Positions 8,384 through 16,372 of a stretch of DNA of 64,000 bases are shown in pieces. Below the pieces are notes generated by a model, which was given only the letters and a program-made list of their open reading frames with translations, did no database searches and was not told the DNA's origin. Source of the DNA: GCA-2746235 sp049609225 (lineage in GTDB: Bacteria > Planctomycetota > UBA1135); the NCBI GenBank assembly GCA_049609225.1, contig JBMYYH010000002.1, positions 8,154 through 72,153 on the forward strand, read 5' to 3'. Position 1 is the first letter of the stretch. Each line of letters opens with the position of its first letter. Made by a program: the position numbers and the translations under genes.

Positions 8384-8831
8384 GGCTCCGAAGAAGGGGA
8401 TTCTCGCCACCCTGAAATCGCCTGTGCTTTGGGCTGCTCCAGTGGGAGGCCCCTTAGCGATTCTTGCTCTGTCGATTTCCCTAATCATTCTCTTCGCCTT
8501 GTTGACTGGAGAGTTTTCGGTGCAGGCAGTCGTGAACCATGGATTCAAGACATGGGATCAACTGCTTCCCTACTTGGGTGTCTTCCTGCTTCCAACGGGC
8601 CTATTTTCCAACCTGCTGGTCATCTTCTTCCGGAAGGAGGGGGTCGAATCCTGGGATTGGGTAGCAAGTATGTCTAGCGCCGCGGTTGGGGCATGTACCG
8701 CTATGGCAGTGAGCATGGCGTTCTGGGGGGAATCCTCCGCGATCTTATGGTTCGCTGCCTTTACCCTCGGCGGTGCCTGCCATTGGATAGGGAATCTCTT
8801 TCTCATGCGTAAGGGGTTGTTTCACGACTGA
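8367..8831 (+). CDS. Four-helix membrane protein of unknown function
   Basis: The frame encodes about 154 residues from GTG 8367 (MGRKKIEAPKKG), or slightly more from a TTG at 8334. A lysine-rich N-terminus precedes four hydrophobic segments at roughly residues 20-45, 65-85, 95-115 and 118-140, so the tail probably faces the cytoplasm. It overlaps the previous gene by 17 bases. No family was recognised. The start is uncertain because neither GTG nor TTG has a clear ribosome-binding site. Confidence 0.6.
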   Translation, partial: GRKKIEAPKKGILATLKSPVLWAAPVGGPLAILALSISLIILFALLTGEFSVQAVVNHGFKTWDQLLPYLGVFLLPTGLFSNLLVIFFRKEGVESWDWVASMSSAAVGACTAMAVSMAFWGESSAILWFAAFTLGGACHWIGNLFLMRKGLFHD

Positions 8832-8913
8832 AGGCGATCGCCGTCGGAATCCGAAACAGACGGTTTGCCTGGCCTGCTATTCCTGTTAGGTTCAGGAGTG
8901 AAAGTTTCCGCCC

Positions 8914-9255
8914 GTGCAGCATCAACGCACCCACCTCCTCTTCGTCTGCTCCCGCAATCAATGGCGGAGCCCCACCGGAGAGCAGATCTACGCCCGCGAT
9001 TCCCGTGTCGCGGTGCGTTCCTGCGGGGTGAGCATGAAGGCACGGCGTCGGCTGCGCGAAGAGGATCTGGACTGGGCCGACGTCGTGCTGGTGATGGAAC
9101 ATGCCCATCGGCAACGCATCCTGCAGCGCTTCCCGGATGCAGGGCGCGATGTCGCGATCGAAGTGCTCGACATTCCCGACGACTATGGATTCATGGACCC
9201 GGAGCTTCAGGAGATGCTGCGCGGTCATGTCGAGGCCTTGTTGGAAAACCTGTAA
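8914..9255 (+). CDS. Low-molecular-weight protein-tyrosine-phosphatase-like protein
   Basis: The 113-residue protein opens with LLFVCSRNQWRSPT, a Cx5R(S) phosphate-binding loop as in low-molecular-weight phosphatases, and ends with IPDDYGFMDPEL, which supplies the conserved aspartates. It belongs to the short (about 105-115 residue) branch found as single genes in many bacteria; these are smaller than the roughly 150-residue Wzb-type enzymes. The expected reaction is phosphotyrosine or small phosphoester hydrolysis. Start is GTG 8914. Neighbouring sugar genes make an envelope-polysaccharide role possible but unproven. Confidence 0.8.
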   Translation: MQHQRTHLLFVCSRNQWRSPTGEQIYARDSRVAVRSCGVSMKARRRLREEDLDWADVVLVMEHAHRQRILQRFPDAGRDVAIEVLDIPDDYGFMDPELQEMLRGHVEALLENL

Positions 9256-9321
9256 CGAATCGAGAACACGAGCGAATGCCTAGTCGAGCCGCGGGGATGG
9301 TCCCCGAGGCTGCCAACGACC

Positions 9322-9714
9322 ATGCAATCCAAGATCACCCTCGTCGCTCGCCTCGTCGCCGCCGTCATTCTCGGCCAGACTTTGTTCTTCAAGTTCACCG
9401 GGGCGGAGGAATCGGTGCACATCTTCACCACGCTCGGCGCGGAGCCTTGGGGGCGCATCGGCAGCGGCGTGGCGGAACTGATTGCGGTCCTGCTGTTGTT
9501 GATGCCACGTACCGCAGCGATCGGCGGCGCGATGACCGTCGGCTTGATGGTGGGTGCAGTGGGTTCGCATCTCGGCCCGCTCGGTATCGATGTGCAAGGG
9601 GATGGAGGAACCTTGTTCACGATGGCACTCATCGCGCTGGTTGCCGGCGCCGTCGTCGCTTGGATCGGACGTAGGGAGCTTCCCATTGTTGGCGGGCTGT
9701 TTCGAAAGGCTTGA
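9322..9714 (+). CDS. DoxX-like membrane protein
   Basis: The 130-residue protein has four hydrophobic segments at about 7-25, 45-62, 68-85 and 95-115 and the DoxX-type signature ILGQTLFFKFTGAEE near helix 1. DoxX proteins are four-helix membrane proteins, some linked to quinone or thiol oxidation, most of unknown role. A perfect 6-bp hairpin (9292-9306, loop TGG) sits between this gene and the phosphatase-like gene, so the two may be partly uncoupled in transcription. Confidence 0.8.
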   Translation: MQSKITLVARLVAAVILGQTLFFKFTGAEESVHIFTTLGAEPWGRIGSGVAELIAVLLLLMPRTAAIGGAMTVGLMVGAVGSHLGPLGIDVQGDGGTLFTMALIALVAGAVVAWIGRRELPIVGGLFRKA

Positions 9715-9748
9715 TTGCGCCTAACCTGGGGTGGGTAACCTCGTATCC

Positions 9749-10345
9749 ATGTGTATGACCTCCAGGCCCACCTTGCTGATTTTTACGCTGGCCCTCGTCA
9801 CCACGACCTCCTGCGCTATGCCGTGGACGGATGTGAATACGCGCCTGCGTGCGAGCGGCACTTTCGTCGAATCGATGGACGTCGATACCACCGCACCAGG
9901 TGGCGCGACCACCACCGCCGATAGTGAATATGAATCCATCGAAGTCGGCTTCGGTAGCTTGGCCTCGCAGGATGGCGAGAAGAAGTGGTTGCGCGAGATG
10001 TTCGTGGCGAAGTCTTCCGTCCGCGAAGTCGATGCCTATGAGATCGGCGCTGGCGGACGCTTCTTCCTCGGTAACTACAGCGGCTTCGAGCCCTTCCTCG
10101 GATTGCACGCCGTGGTCTCGATCTACGATGAACTTGCTGGCACCAATAGTGCGGGCACGCAATTCGGCGTCCGTTTGGGCGCGGGCACGGAATACGCTCT
10201 CAACGACTGGATTTTCCTCGACGCCGGCCTGCATTACCTGGTGCCGATCAGCGGTTCCTCTTTCTCCTACACCGGCATCGGCGCAGTAGACGACACTGAG
10301 GTGGGGGGCTTATCGCTCGGCGTCGGTATCGGTATCGACTTCTAG
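9749..10345 (+). CDS. Exported outer-membrane-barrel-like protein
   Basis: The product of about 198 residues has a signal sequence ending in VTTTSC, possibly lipidated although the lipobox is poor. The rest has alternating beta strands typical of small barrels (GAGGRFFLGNYSGFEPFLGLH, FGVRLGAGTEY, and a C-terminal GLSLGVGIGIDF ending in Phe). A terminal aromatic residue is the usual BAM recognition signal. ATG 9749 is chosen; GTG 9731 is also in frame. No specific family was recognised. It converges with the GT2 gene. Confidence 0.7.
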   Translation: MCMTSRPTLLIFTLALVTTTSCAMPWTDVNTRLRASGTFVESMDVDTTAPGGATTTADSEYESIEVGFGSLASQDGEKKWLREMFVAKSSVREVDAYEIGAGGRFFLGNYSGFEPFLGLHAVVSIYDELAGTNSAGTQFGVRLGAGTEYALNDWIFLDAGLHYLVPISGSSFSYTGIGAVDDTEVGGLSLGVGIGIDF

Positions 10346-10391
10346 GCGGTTTCCCGCAGCAACGTAGCCGAATCGTGCTCGAGTGGTTCGG

Positions 10392-11336
10392 TTACTCGAC
10401 GCCTTTGCGTCGCACCACGTAGATCGGGCGCTGCTTCACTTCCTGATAGATGCGCCCGACATACTCGCCGATCACGCCGATGCCGAGCATCGTTGCGCCA
10501 CCGATCAACACGATCAGTGCAGTGAGGTAAGAGATGTCGTTGCCCATATCCAACACGTTGAACCAGTTGCCAAACAAAAGGAACAATGCGGCAATGATGC
10601 TGAAGATGATGGCGAAGGCGCCAACGATCATCAGCACGCGCAGCGGGAACACCGAGAAGGCCAACAAACCTTCGATCGCGATGCCTGAGAGGATCCAGAA
10701 GTTGGTCTTCTCTTCGCCGGCCGCACGGCCAGGACGGTCGAAGGCGATGCCATCTTGCTTGAAGCCGACGAAGGCTCGCAGACCCGGCACGAAACGACCG
10801 CGCTCGCGCATGGAGCACAGGGCATTGACCACATCGCGACGCATCAGGCAGAAGTTGCCGGCATCGAGCGGTACGTGGATGTAGGCGGTGCGCTTCCACA
10901 AGCGGTAGAAGATCTTCATCGAGGTGCGCTTCACGAACCCCTCCTTCTCGCGCTTGAGCCTTTGCCCATAAACCACATCAAGGTCTTCGTCTTCGAGCTT
11001 CTTGAGGAACTCTTCGATCATCTCGGGAGGATCCTGCAGATCCCCATCCATCATGACGACGAATTCCCCATCCGCGTGATCCAGGCCACAGGCCACTGCA
11101 CCGGCGTGGCCGAAATTCCTAGACAAGCTCAGGTACTTGTACCTTGGCTCTTCTGCATGAAGCTTCTCGAGCAGACCAAGGGATCCGTCCACCGAGCCGT
11201 TCTCGACCCACAGGACTTCCCACGACTCCTCGCCCATCTTCTCGAAGGTAGCCTTCAGCCGCTCAGCAAGCGCCTGGATGTTGGGTTCCTCGTCGTAAGA
11301 CGGGATGACGACCGAGAAGCGGGGGTGTTCGCTCAT
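10392..11336 (-). CDS. Family 2 glycosyltransferase, GtrB/dolichyl-phosphate-mannose-synthase type
   Basis: The 314-residue enzyme has a GT-A domain with VIPSYDEEPNI at the N-terminus and MDGDLQDPPEM as the DxD region. Two C-terminal hydrophobic helices follow (about 225-255 and 262-290), then EYVGRIYQEVKQRP. This arrangement is that of polyprenyl-phosphate glycosyltransferases (GtrB, ArnC, DPM1), which load a sugar on undecaprenyl phosphate for envelope glycan synthesis. It is 12 bases from the epimerase gene on the same strand, so the two probably form one operon with that gene first. Confidence 0.9.
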   Translation of the reverse strand: MSEHPRFSVVIPSYDEEPNIQALAERLKATFEKMGEESWEVLWVENGSVDGSLGLLEKLHAEEPRYKYLSLSRNFGHAGAVACGLDHADGEFVVMMDGDLQDPPEMIEEFLKKLEDEDLDVVYGQRLKREKEGFVKRTSMKIFYRLWKRTAYIHVPLDAGNFCLMRRDVVNALCSMRERGRFVPGLRAFVGFKQDGIAFDRPGRAAGEEKTNFWILSGIAIEGLLAFSVFPLRVLMIVGAFAIIFSIIAALFLLFGNWFNVLDMGNDISYLTALIVLIGGATMLGIGVIGEYVGRIYQEVKQRPIYVVRRKGVE

Positions 11337-11348
11337 GGAATCAACAGT

Positions 11349-12299
11349 TTATGACTGCGTCGACGCCTCGCGTGCCGCTTCCACCATCTGCCGCAGACCT
11401 TCTTCCAGGTCCATGGTCGGCGTCCAACCGAGCAACCGCTCCGCCTTCGTAATATCCGCGACGCAACGCTGGCTCTCACCCTCGCGCATCTGCATCGCAC
11501 CGAAGTTCGGCTGACCTCCACCAGCGTGACGGCAGACCGTCTCCACCACTTCGCGCACTGGAGTTTCCACTCCCGCACCCAAGTTGATGATCTCACCTTC
11601 GACGTTCTCGGCGACCGCAGCGGCCAAGATGCCGTCGACCAAGTCATCGACCCAGAGGAAGTCGCGGGTTTGCTTGCCCTCGGTGGTATCGAAGGCTTGG
11701 TCCGCGAAGCCCATGCGGATCAAAAACGGGATTAGACCGCGTTCTTGGCCGATGCCGTAGATCACGAAGGGCCGCACAATGCAGATCGGCGCCTTCTCGT
11801 AGTCGGCCAGCATCTTCAAGTGATGTGTGGTCGCGACCTTGGCCACCGAATAAGCCGACACCGGGTCTTCGCGCATGTCTTCGGTGAAAGGCACCGGGTT
11901 GTTGCCATATTCCTCGTTGCTGCCGCAGTGCACCCAACGCTTGAGCGAGGGTCCGTCGAGGATCGCGCGACCCAAGTGGCGAGCGGCGGCGTAGTGGCTC
12001 TCGGCCATCGCATCATCGTTGTCGCGGCTGTGCGACTGATCCGTGCGACCGGAGAGGTCGAGCACATAGGCCGGGTCGAAATCGCGAATCGCCTGTTGGA
12101 TCGCCGGATTGGCGACCGGACCTTCAAAGACCTGCACCTTGAGGTCCTTCAACGGTTCTACATAGGAGGCCTGCACTGCGAGGTCGCAGCCGGCTTCGAG
12201 GAGGTGGGGAATCATGCGCGAGGCGATGTATCCGCCAGCGCCGACGACGAGGACGCGTCCTTCGGTCAGCGGGGAGAGGTCGGGGAGTGAGGCAGCCAT
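11349..12299 (-). CDS. NAD-dependent nucleotide-sugar epimerase/dehydratase
   Basis: The 316-residue extended SDR starts MAASLPDL; the Rossmann motif VVGAGGYIASRM follows. It has the active-site YSVAK (YxxxK) after GSNEEYG, and FVIYGIGQERG plus TRDFLWVDDLVDG typical of UDP-glucose epimerase or dehydratase-like enzymes. ATG 12299 was chosen because it places the Rossmann strand at a normal distance; the frame is open far upstream but would overlap rfbF antisense. It is divergent from rfbF with only 39 bases between starts, so both probably supply an NDP-sugar to the adjacent glycosyltransferase. Substrate is not predictable. Confidence 0.85.
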   Translation of the reverse strand: MAASLPDLSPLTEGRVLVVGAGGYIASRMIPHLLEAGCDLAVQASYVEPLKDLKVQVFEGPVANPAIQQAIRDFDPAYVLDLSGRTDQSHSRDNDDAMAESHYAAARHLGRAILDGPSLKRWVHCGSNEEYGNNPVPFTEDMREDPVSAYSVAKVATTHHLKMLADYEKAPICIVRPFVIYGIGQERGLIPFLIRMGFADQAFDTTEGKQTRDFLWVDDLVDGILAAAVAENVEGEIINLGAGVETPVREVVETVCRHAGGGQPNFGAMQMREGESQRCVADITKAERLLGWTPTMDLEEGLRQMVEAAREASTQS

Positions 12300-12338
12300 G
12301 GTGGTCCTAGAAAGGGTAGGCAGGCATATACTACCGCC

Positions 12339-13118
12339 ATGCAGGTCGCCATCCTTTGCGGAGGCCGCGGCACCCGAATTCAGGGTGAAGTGGCGAATGT
12401 CCCGAAACCTATGGTCCCAATCGGTGGATTTCCCATCGTTTGGCACATCATGAAGATCTATAGCCACTTCGGGCACAAGGAGTTCATCCCGTGCCTCGGC
12501 TACCGGTCCTGGGATTTCAAGGACTACTTCATGAACTACCGCGCCAAGATGGCGGATGTCACCGTCCGTTTGGGTGACAACTCGGTGGAGACCCACGCGC
12601 ATGAATCCGCCGATGAGAAGGATTGGGTCGTGCATCTCGCTGAGACCGGCCTGGATTCGCTGACCGGCGCGCGCGTCAAGAAGATCCAGAAGTACATCAC
12701 CGATGATGTCTTCATGCTGACCTACGGCGATGGCCTGGCCGACATCGACATCGATGCTCTGGTCAAGTTCCACAAGTCGCATGGCAAGATCGCCACGCTG
12801 ACTGCCGTGCGCCCGCCAAGTCGTTTCGGTGACTTAGAAATGGATGGCCAAGCGATCACCGCCTTCAAGGAGAAGCTTGAGGTTGGTCAAGGCGCCATCA
12901 ATGGTGGCTACTTCGTCTTGAACCGCGAAGTCTTCGACTACCTTGATGATCGCGAGGATCTCACCTTTGAGCAGGAGCCGCTACGCAATCTCGCCGCCGA
13001 TGGTCAGTTGATGGCCTTCGAGCATGAAGGCTTCTGGCTGCCCATGGACACCTTCCGCGAGTGGAACATGCTCGAGAAGATGTGGGCCAGCGGCAAGGCC
13101 CCTTGGAAGAGCTGGTAG
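12339..13118 (+). CDS. rfbF: Glucose-1-phosphate cytidylyltransferase
   Basis: The 259-residue nucleotidyltransferase opens with AILCGGRGTR, followed by VPKPMVPIGG and WHIMKIYSHFG, the pattern of RfbF. It makes CDP-glucose from CTP and glucose-1-phosphate. A metal-binding YGDGLADID and the NGGYFVLNREVF block are also present. CDP-glucose normally feeds a CDP-glucose 4,6-dehydratase (RfbG) and then 3,6-dideoxyhexoses. No obvious RfbG lies beside it, although the divergent epimerase/dehydratase and the pair at 50230-51753 could act in the same route. Confidence 0.92.
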   Translation: MQVAILCGGRGTRIQGEVANVPKPMVPIGGFPIVWHIMKIYSHFGHKEFIPCLGYRSWDFKDYFMNYRAKMADVTVRLGDNSVETHAHESADEKDWVVHLAETGLDSLTGARVKKIQKYITDDVFMLTYGDGLADIDIDALVKFHKSHGKIATLTAVRPPSRFGDLEMDGQAITAFKEKLEVGQGAINGGYFVLNREVFDYLDDREDLTFEQEPLRNLAADGQLMAFEHEGFWLPMDTFREWNMLEKMWASGKAPWKSW

Positions 13119-13121
13119 AAA

Positions 13122-13919
13122 GTGATTCCCCCAAGGATTTTGTGCATGACCCTCGTTGGGTTGCTTGGCATTCTTGGGGGGAGTTGTTCGCTAACATCAG
13201 GCGAGCTGGGGCGCTTGAGCCTGCAGCCTGGAATCACAACCACGAAGTATCACCTGCGCCAGGATGGCCCCGGTGCGGTCGGAAGTGATTTCTTCCCTTG
13301 GGATATCGATAGCCTGCAATCGAATTCCAGCGGCCAAGTGCGCGCCGAGTTTCTTTTGCCGGATGATTCCTGGGTAGACAGCCTTGGCTTCGGCTATAGC
13401 AAGGTCGACGCCGAGCAGTCCGTGGTTCTAGATCCATCCCGGACTTGGATCTGGAACGGAGCTTCCATCACAACCTTTTCCGGTTCCGCCTCCTTTGAGC
13501 GGATGGACCTTGCCGCACTTGGATCCACACCCATTCTCGAAGACATTCACCTTCGTTATGGCGCGCGCCTGCGCCGTTTCCATTTTGATGGAGACATCGA
13601 AACCGATGCCAACGACGAAAGCTTCAACTTCGATTCGTTGTGGTTGAGCCCAGAGTTGGGCCTCACGTTTTTTCTGCCCTGGGAGTTCCGCGCCGACATG
13701 GTGTATTCAGGCTTCCACCTTGGCGACGCCTCCCTGGGAGACCAAGTCTTGCGCCCATATGGCCTCATGGGGGAGTTACGTCGTGATTTCGGTCGCATAG
13801 ACCTCGCTGCCGGATACGAATTGGATCATGTGGAGCTCGAACGCCCCCTAGGCACAGCTCTGGAGTTCGCCCACCTGCGGGTGCGGACCGTGTATCTTGT
13901 TTTGGATCTGGAATTCTGA
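13122..13919 (+). CDS. Putative exported lipoprotein / outer-membrane protein
   Basis: The 265-residue protein starts at GTG, 3 bases after the rfbF stop. The N-terminus MIPPRILC and a hydrophobic run end in LGGSC, compatible with lipidation at Cys. The remainder is rich in short beta strands (YGARLRRFHFDGD, WRADMVYSGFHLG-like segments, AGYELDHVEL, VYLVLDLEF) and ends in Phe, so a small barrel is possible. No family was recognised. Upstream overlap suggests co-transcription with rfbF but no shared function is evident. Confidence 0.65.
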   Translation: MIPPRILCMTLVGLLGILGGSCSLTSGELGRLSLQPGITTTKYHLRQDGPGAVGSDFFPWDIDSLQSNSSGQVRAEFLLPDDSWVDSLGFGYSKVDAEQSVVLDPSRTWIWNGASITTFSGSASFERMDLAALGSTPILEDIHLRYGARLRRFHFDGDIETDANDESFNFDSLWLSPELGLTFFLPWEFRADMVYSGFHLGDASLGDQVLRPYGLMGELRRDFGRIDLAAGYELDHVELERPLGTALEFAHLRVRTVYLVLDLEF

Positions 13920-13930
13920 TCCAAACAAGC

Positions 13931-15259
13931 ATGCTCGCCACTTATCTCCTCCCGCTCCTACTCCAAACGCCCGCCGAGGCGCCAACCTCCTGGGAATTCC
14001 CAGAACACCAGCTTGAGGTTCACATGGCGGGTGGCGTCACGCATGTGAGCAACGCGCCGATCAAGGATTCTCAGACCTTGCACGGTTGGAAGCTGGCTCT
14101 GGGTGAGCACAAGATTTCCATGCGCTTGGTGGTGGTGCCGCGTCAGGAATGGGGGCTGCAAGATCCCTTCGATGTGATGCAGAACATCGCCTACAACCGG
14201 CGTATGAATCCCAAGGAGGCAAGCTTCAAGTTTGAAATGGAAGATGTTTTGAATGGCCCCTTCGGGACCGTGCCTTATGCCGCCTTTGCCACGGCCGGTA
14301 TGTACGACGTCACGGAGCGCACCGGCACCGAGTTTTACATGGCGGGTTTGACCGTGAATAAGGGTTGGTCGATCCGCATGACTTGCGAGCCTGCGCCTAA
14401 GGAGGATGCGAAGGCGGCCTTGCGCACTTTCTTGATGGAAGGCGTGAAGTTCACTGGAGAAACCGAGGAGCTTGCGTGGGCGGAAGACGAAGCTCTAGCA
14501 CGTTGGGATCAAGTCAAGCCAGATGAACTCAAAGGCGATCTCAATATTTATCGCACCGAGCACTACATCATCTTTACGAACTCTTCGAGCGGCAAGAAGT
14601 TCGGCAAGAAGATGGAAGAGTGCTACGACGAAATCCAAAAGACCTACCCCTTCGCTGAGATCGAGGGGCGCAAGTTGATGCCGGTGTTCCTATTTCGCAC
14701 GAAGGAGGAGTACGTCGATTTCTACGTGAAGATTGCTGGTACTTCGCGTTCATCGGCGGCGGCGTCGAAGGGACATGCGTGGCGGGATTACTACGCTACC
14801 TATTACGACTCACCGGTGGACCCGGTGCACATCCATGAGGCTACGCACCAGATCTTCTCCAACCGCTTGAAACTGGGTGGGGGTGGATCGTGGTTCCAGG
14901 AAGGCGTCGCGGAGTACATGTCGACATCTAAAAATGAGCGTAAGAGTTATGCGCGTAAGGCGGCCCGAAAGGGTGGCTTCACTCCATTTGAGGAGTTCGT
15001 CACGATTCCAAGCCTGCTGAACTCTGCGGGCAAATCGAATACGGGCGAGAACATGGCCTCCAACCACTATGCGCAGGCAGCAAGCATCATCGATTTCCTG
15101 CGTAACTCCAAGTTTGGCAAGGATCGCTTCGATCAGTTCCTAGAGGCCGTCGGCAAGTTGCCGCGCGGTAATCGCGAGTTGATCGAGCAGGCTATCCAAC
15201 GCGTTTACAGCGTGGATTTGGAAGGCCTGCAGGAAGAGTGGACCGCTTACTGGGACTAG
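13931..15259 (+). CDS. Exported HEATH-motif metallopeptidase-like protein (DUF1570-like)
   Basis: The 442-residue protein has a hydrophobic signal (residues 2-12). A central-to-C-terminal domain carries HEATH at 302-306, the HExxH zinc-binding and catalytic motif. WFQEGVAEYM at 321-330 follows and provides a Glu ligand, as in gluzincin-type folds. This layout matches the DUF1570 group frequent in planctomycetes. Residues 20-190 form a separate, unrecognised N-terminal region. It lies 11 bases after the preceding gene and 4 before the ankyrin lipoprotein. Peptidase activity is predicted from the motif only. Confidence 0.82.
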   Translation: MLATYLLPLLLQTPAEAPTSWEFPEHQLEVHMAGGVTHVSNAPIKDSQTLHGWKLALGEHKISMRLVVVPRQEWGLQDPFDVMQNIAYNRRMNPKEASFKFEMEDVLNGPFGTVPYAAFATAGMYDVTERTGTEFYMAGLTVNKGWSIRMTCEPAPKEDAKAALRTFLMEGVKFTGETEELAWAEDEALARWDQVKPDELKGDLNIYRTEHYIIFTNSSSGKKFGKKMEECYDEIQKTYPFAEIEGRKLMPVFLFRTKEEYVDFYVKIAGTSRSSAAASKGHAWRDYYATYYDSPVDPVHIHEATHQIFSNRLKLGGGGSWFQEGVAEYMSTSKNERKSYARKAARKGGFTPFEEFVTIPSLLNSAGKSNTGENMASNHYAQAASIIDFLRNSKFGKDRFDQFLEAVGKLPRGNRELIEQAIQRVYSVDLEGLQEEWTAYWD

Positions 15260-15263
15260 GGCG

Positions 15264-16361
15264 GTGAAGCTTAGGCACATGCTGATGCTGGGATTGATGA
15301 TCCTCATACCAGGATGTGTCATGCCGGAGCAGGATGCCGCGCAGTGGCCGGATGTCATGGAGACCATCACCGCCGGGCGTCTGCAGCGGGTGCTAAATCA
15401 TGGCGTCGACCTCGAAGCGTATTCGGAAGAGGGGCTGACGGCATTGGAGGTAGCTGTTTGGAATGGGCGTCCATTCGCCCTCGTCGAGACCTTGCTGGAT
15501 GCCGGTGCCCAGGTAGACGTCTTGGGTATCGATGAGGAGAGCATCCTCCACGGCGCGGTGAGGCACTATGACGGTGAAGTTGGCCCAATCGTGGAGCAGC
15601 TGATAGCAGCCGGAGTCGATCCGCACCGAACCAATTCAAAAGGCCGCACTGCAATCACACTCGCAGCACTTGCAAGTTGGAATGATTCCTTTACATGGTT
15701 TCTAGATGCAGGCTTGGTCCATTGGGGACGAGGCGAGAATGGCCCGGTCATCGTGAAGGATTTACTCGCGACCAACGAGTTGGTGGCCCTTGGGTTCCCA
15801 TCCATGCACAAACGGATCGAACTTGCCCTAACCACTTGGAAAAGGACTTCGCCCGAAACTTGGTTGGCCGAAGTCCCCTTGCCCGATCTTCTTTTTGCCA
15901 GGCGGGGGTGGAGCTGGCGGGACCTCAATGGAAACATCCATACCACCCAGAACACGGTTTCGATGCCCGTTTTGGACTTCCTTGATCGTCTCGGGTTCCC
16001 AGCGCAAAAGCAAACCTCCGCCGGCTTTAACTTTTTACACGTCGCCAGCAAGTATGGGCATGGCCCCGAACGATTGATTCCCTGGCTCTTGGAACGTGGT
16101 GTTGATCCCATGCAGCGAACAGTCACTGGCGCCTTGCCGATTCACCTTTGGGCGAGGCGGGAAGGTTGGCATGATTCCTGGAGGGAAGACCTCGACGACT
16201 TGGTCGAGGCCGGAAACCCTCCACTAGCTACCGACGGTTACGGCAACACTCCGATTGAGCTTGCCTGGTTCGCTTATGGACAACCGAACTATCGCATGAT
16301 TGAGGCCCTTGAGGCGCATGGTGCCCCGGTGCTCGACCTTGATGGGCAGCCAACCCGATAG
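15264..16361 (+). CDS. Ankyrin-repeat lipoprotein
   Basis: The 365-residue product starts at GTG. A lipoprotein signal ends in ILIPGC (Cys at about residue 18), so it should be anchored in the envelope. Ankyrin-type repeats follow, visible as GLTALEVAVWNG, LLDAGAQVDVLG, SILHGAVRHYDG, LIAAGVDPHRTNSKGRTAI, FNFLHVASKYG, LLERGVDPMQRT and GNTPIELAWFAYG. Some repeats are degenerate in the middle (residues 150-250). Ankyrin proteins bind other proteins; the partner is unknown. It is tightly linked to the metallopeptidase-like gene (4-base gap) and could modulate it. Its stop lies in a short convergent hairpin (16359-16376) shared with the next gene's stop. Confidence 0.82.
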   Translation: MKLRHMLMLGLMILIPGCVMPEQDAAQWPDVMETITAGRLQRVLNHGVDLEAYSEEGLTALEVAVWNGRPFALVETLLDAGAQVDVLGIDEESILHGAVRHYDGEVGPIVEQLIAAGVDPHRTNSKGRTAITLAALASWNDSFTWFLDAGLVHWGRGENGPVIVKDLLATNELVALGFPSMHKRIELALTTWKRTSPETWLAEVPLPDLLFARRGWSWRDLNGNIHTTQNTVSMPVLDFLDRLGFPAQKQTSAGFNFLHVASKYGHGPERLIPWLLERGVDPMQRTVTGALPIHLWARREGWHDSWREDLDDLVEAGNPPLATDGYGNTPIELAWFAYGQPNYRMIEALEAHGAPVLDLDGQPTR

Positions 16362-16372
16362 GGCGCTTGCGC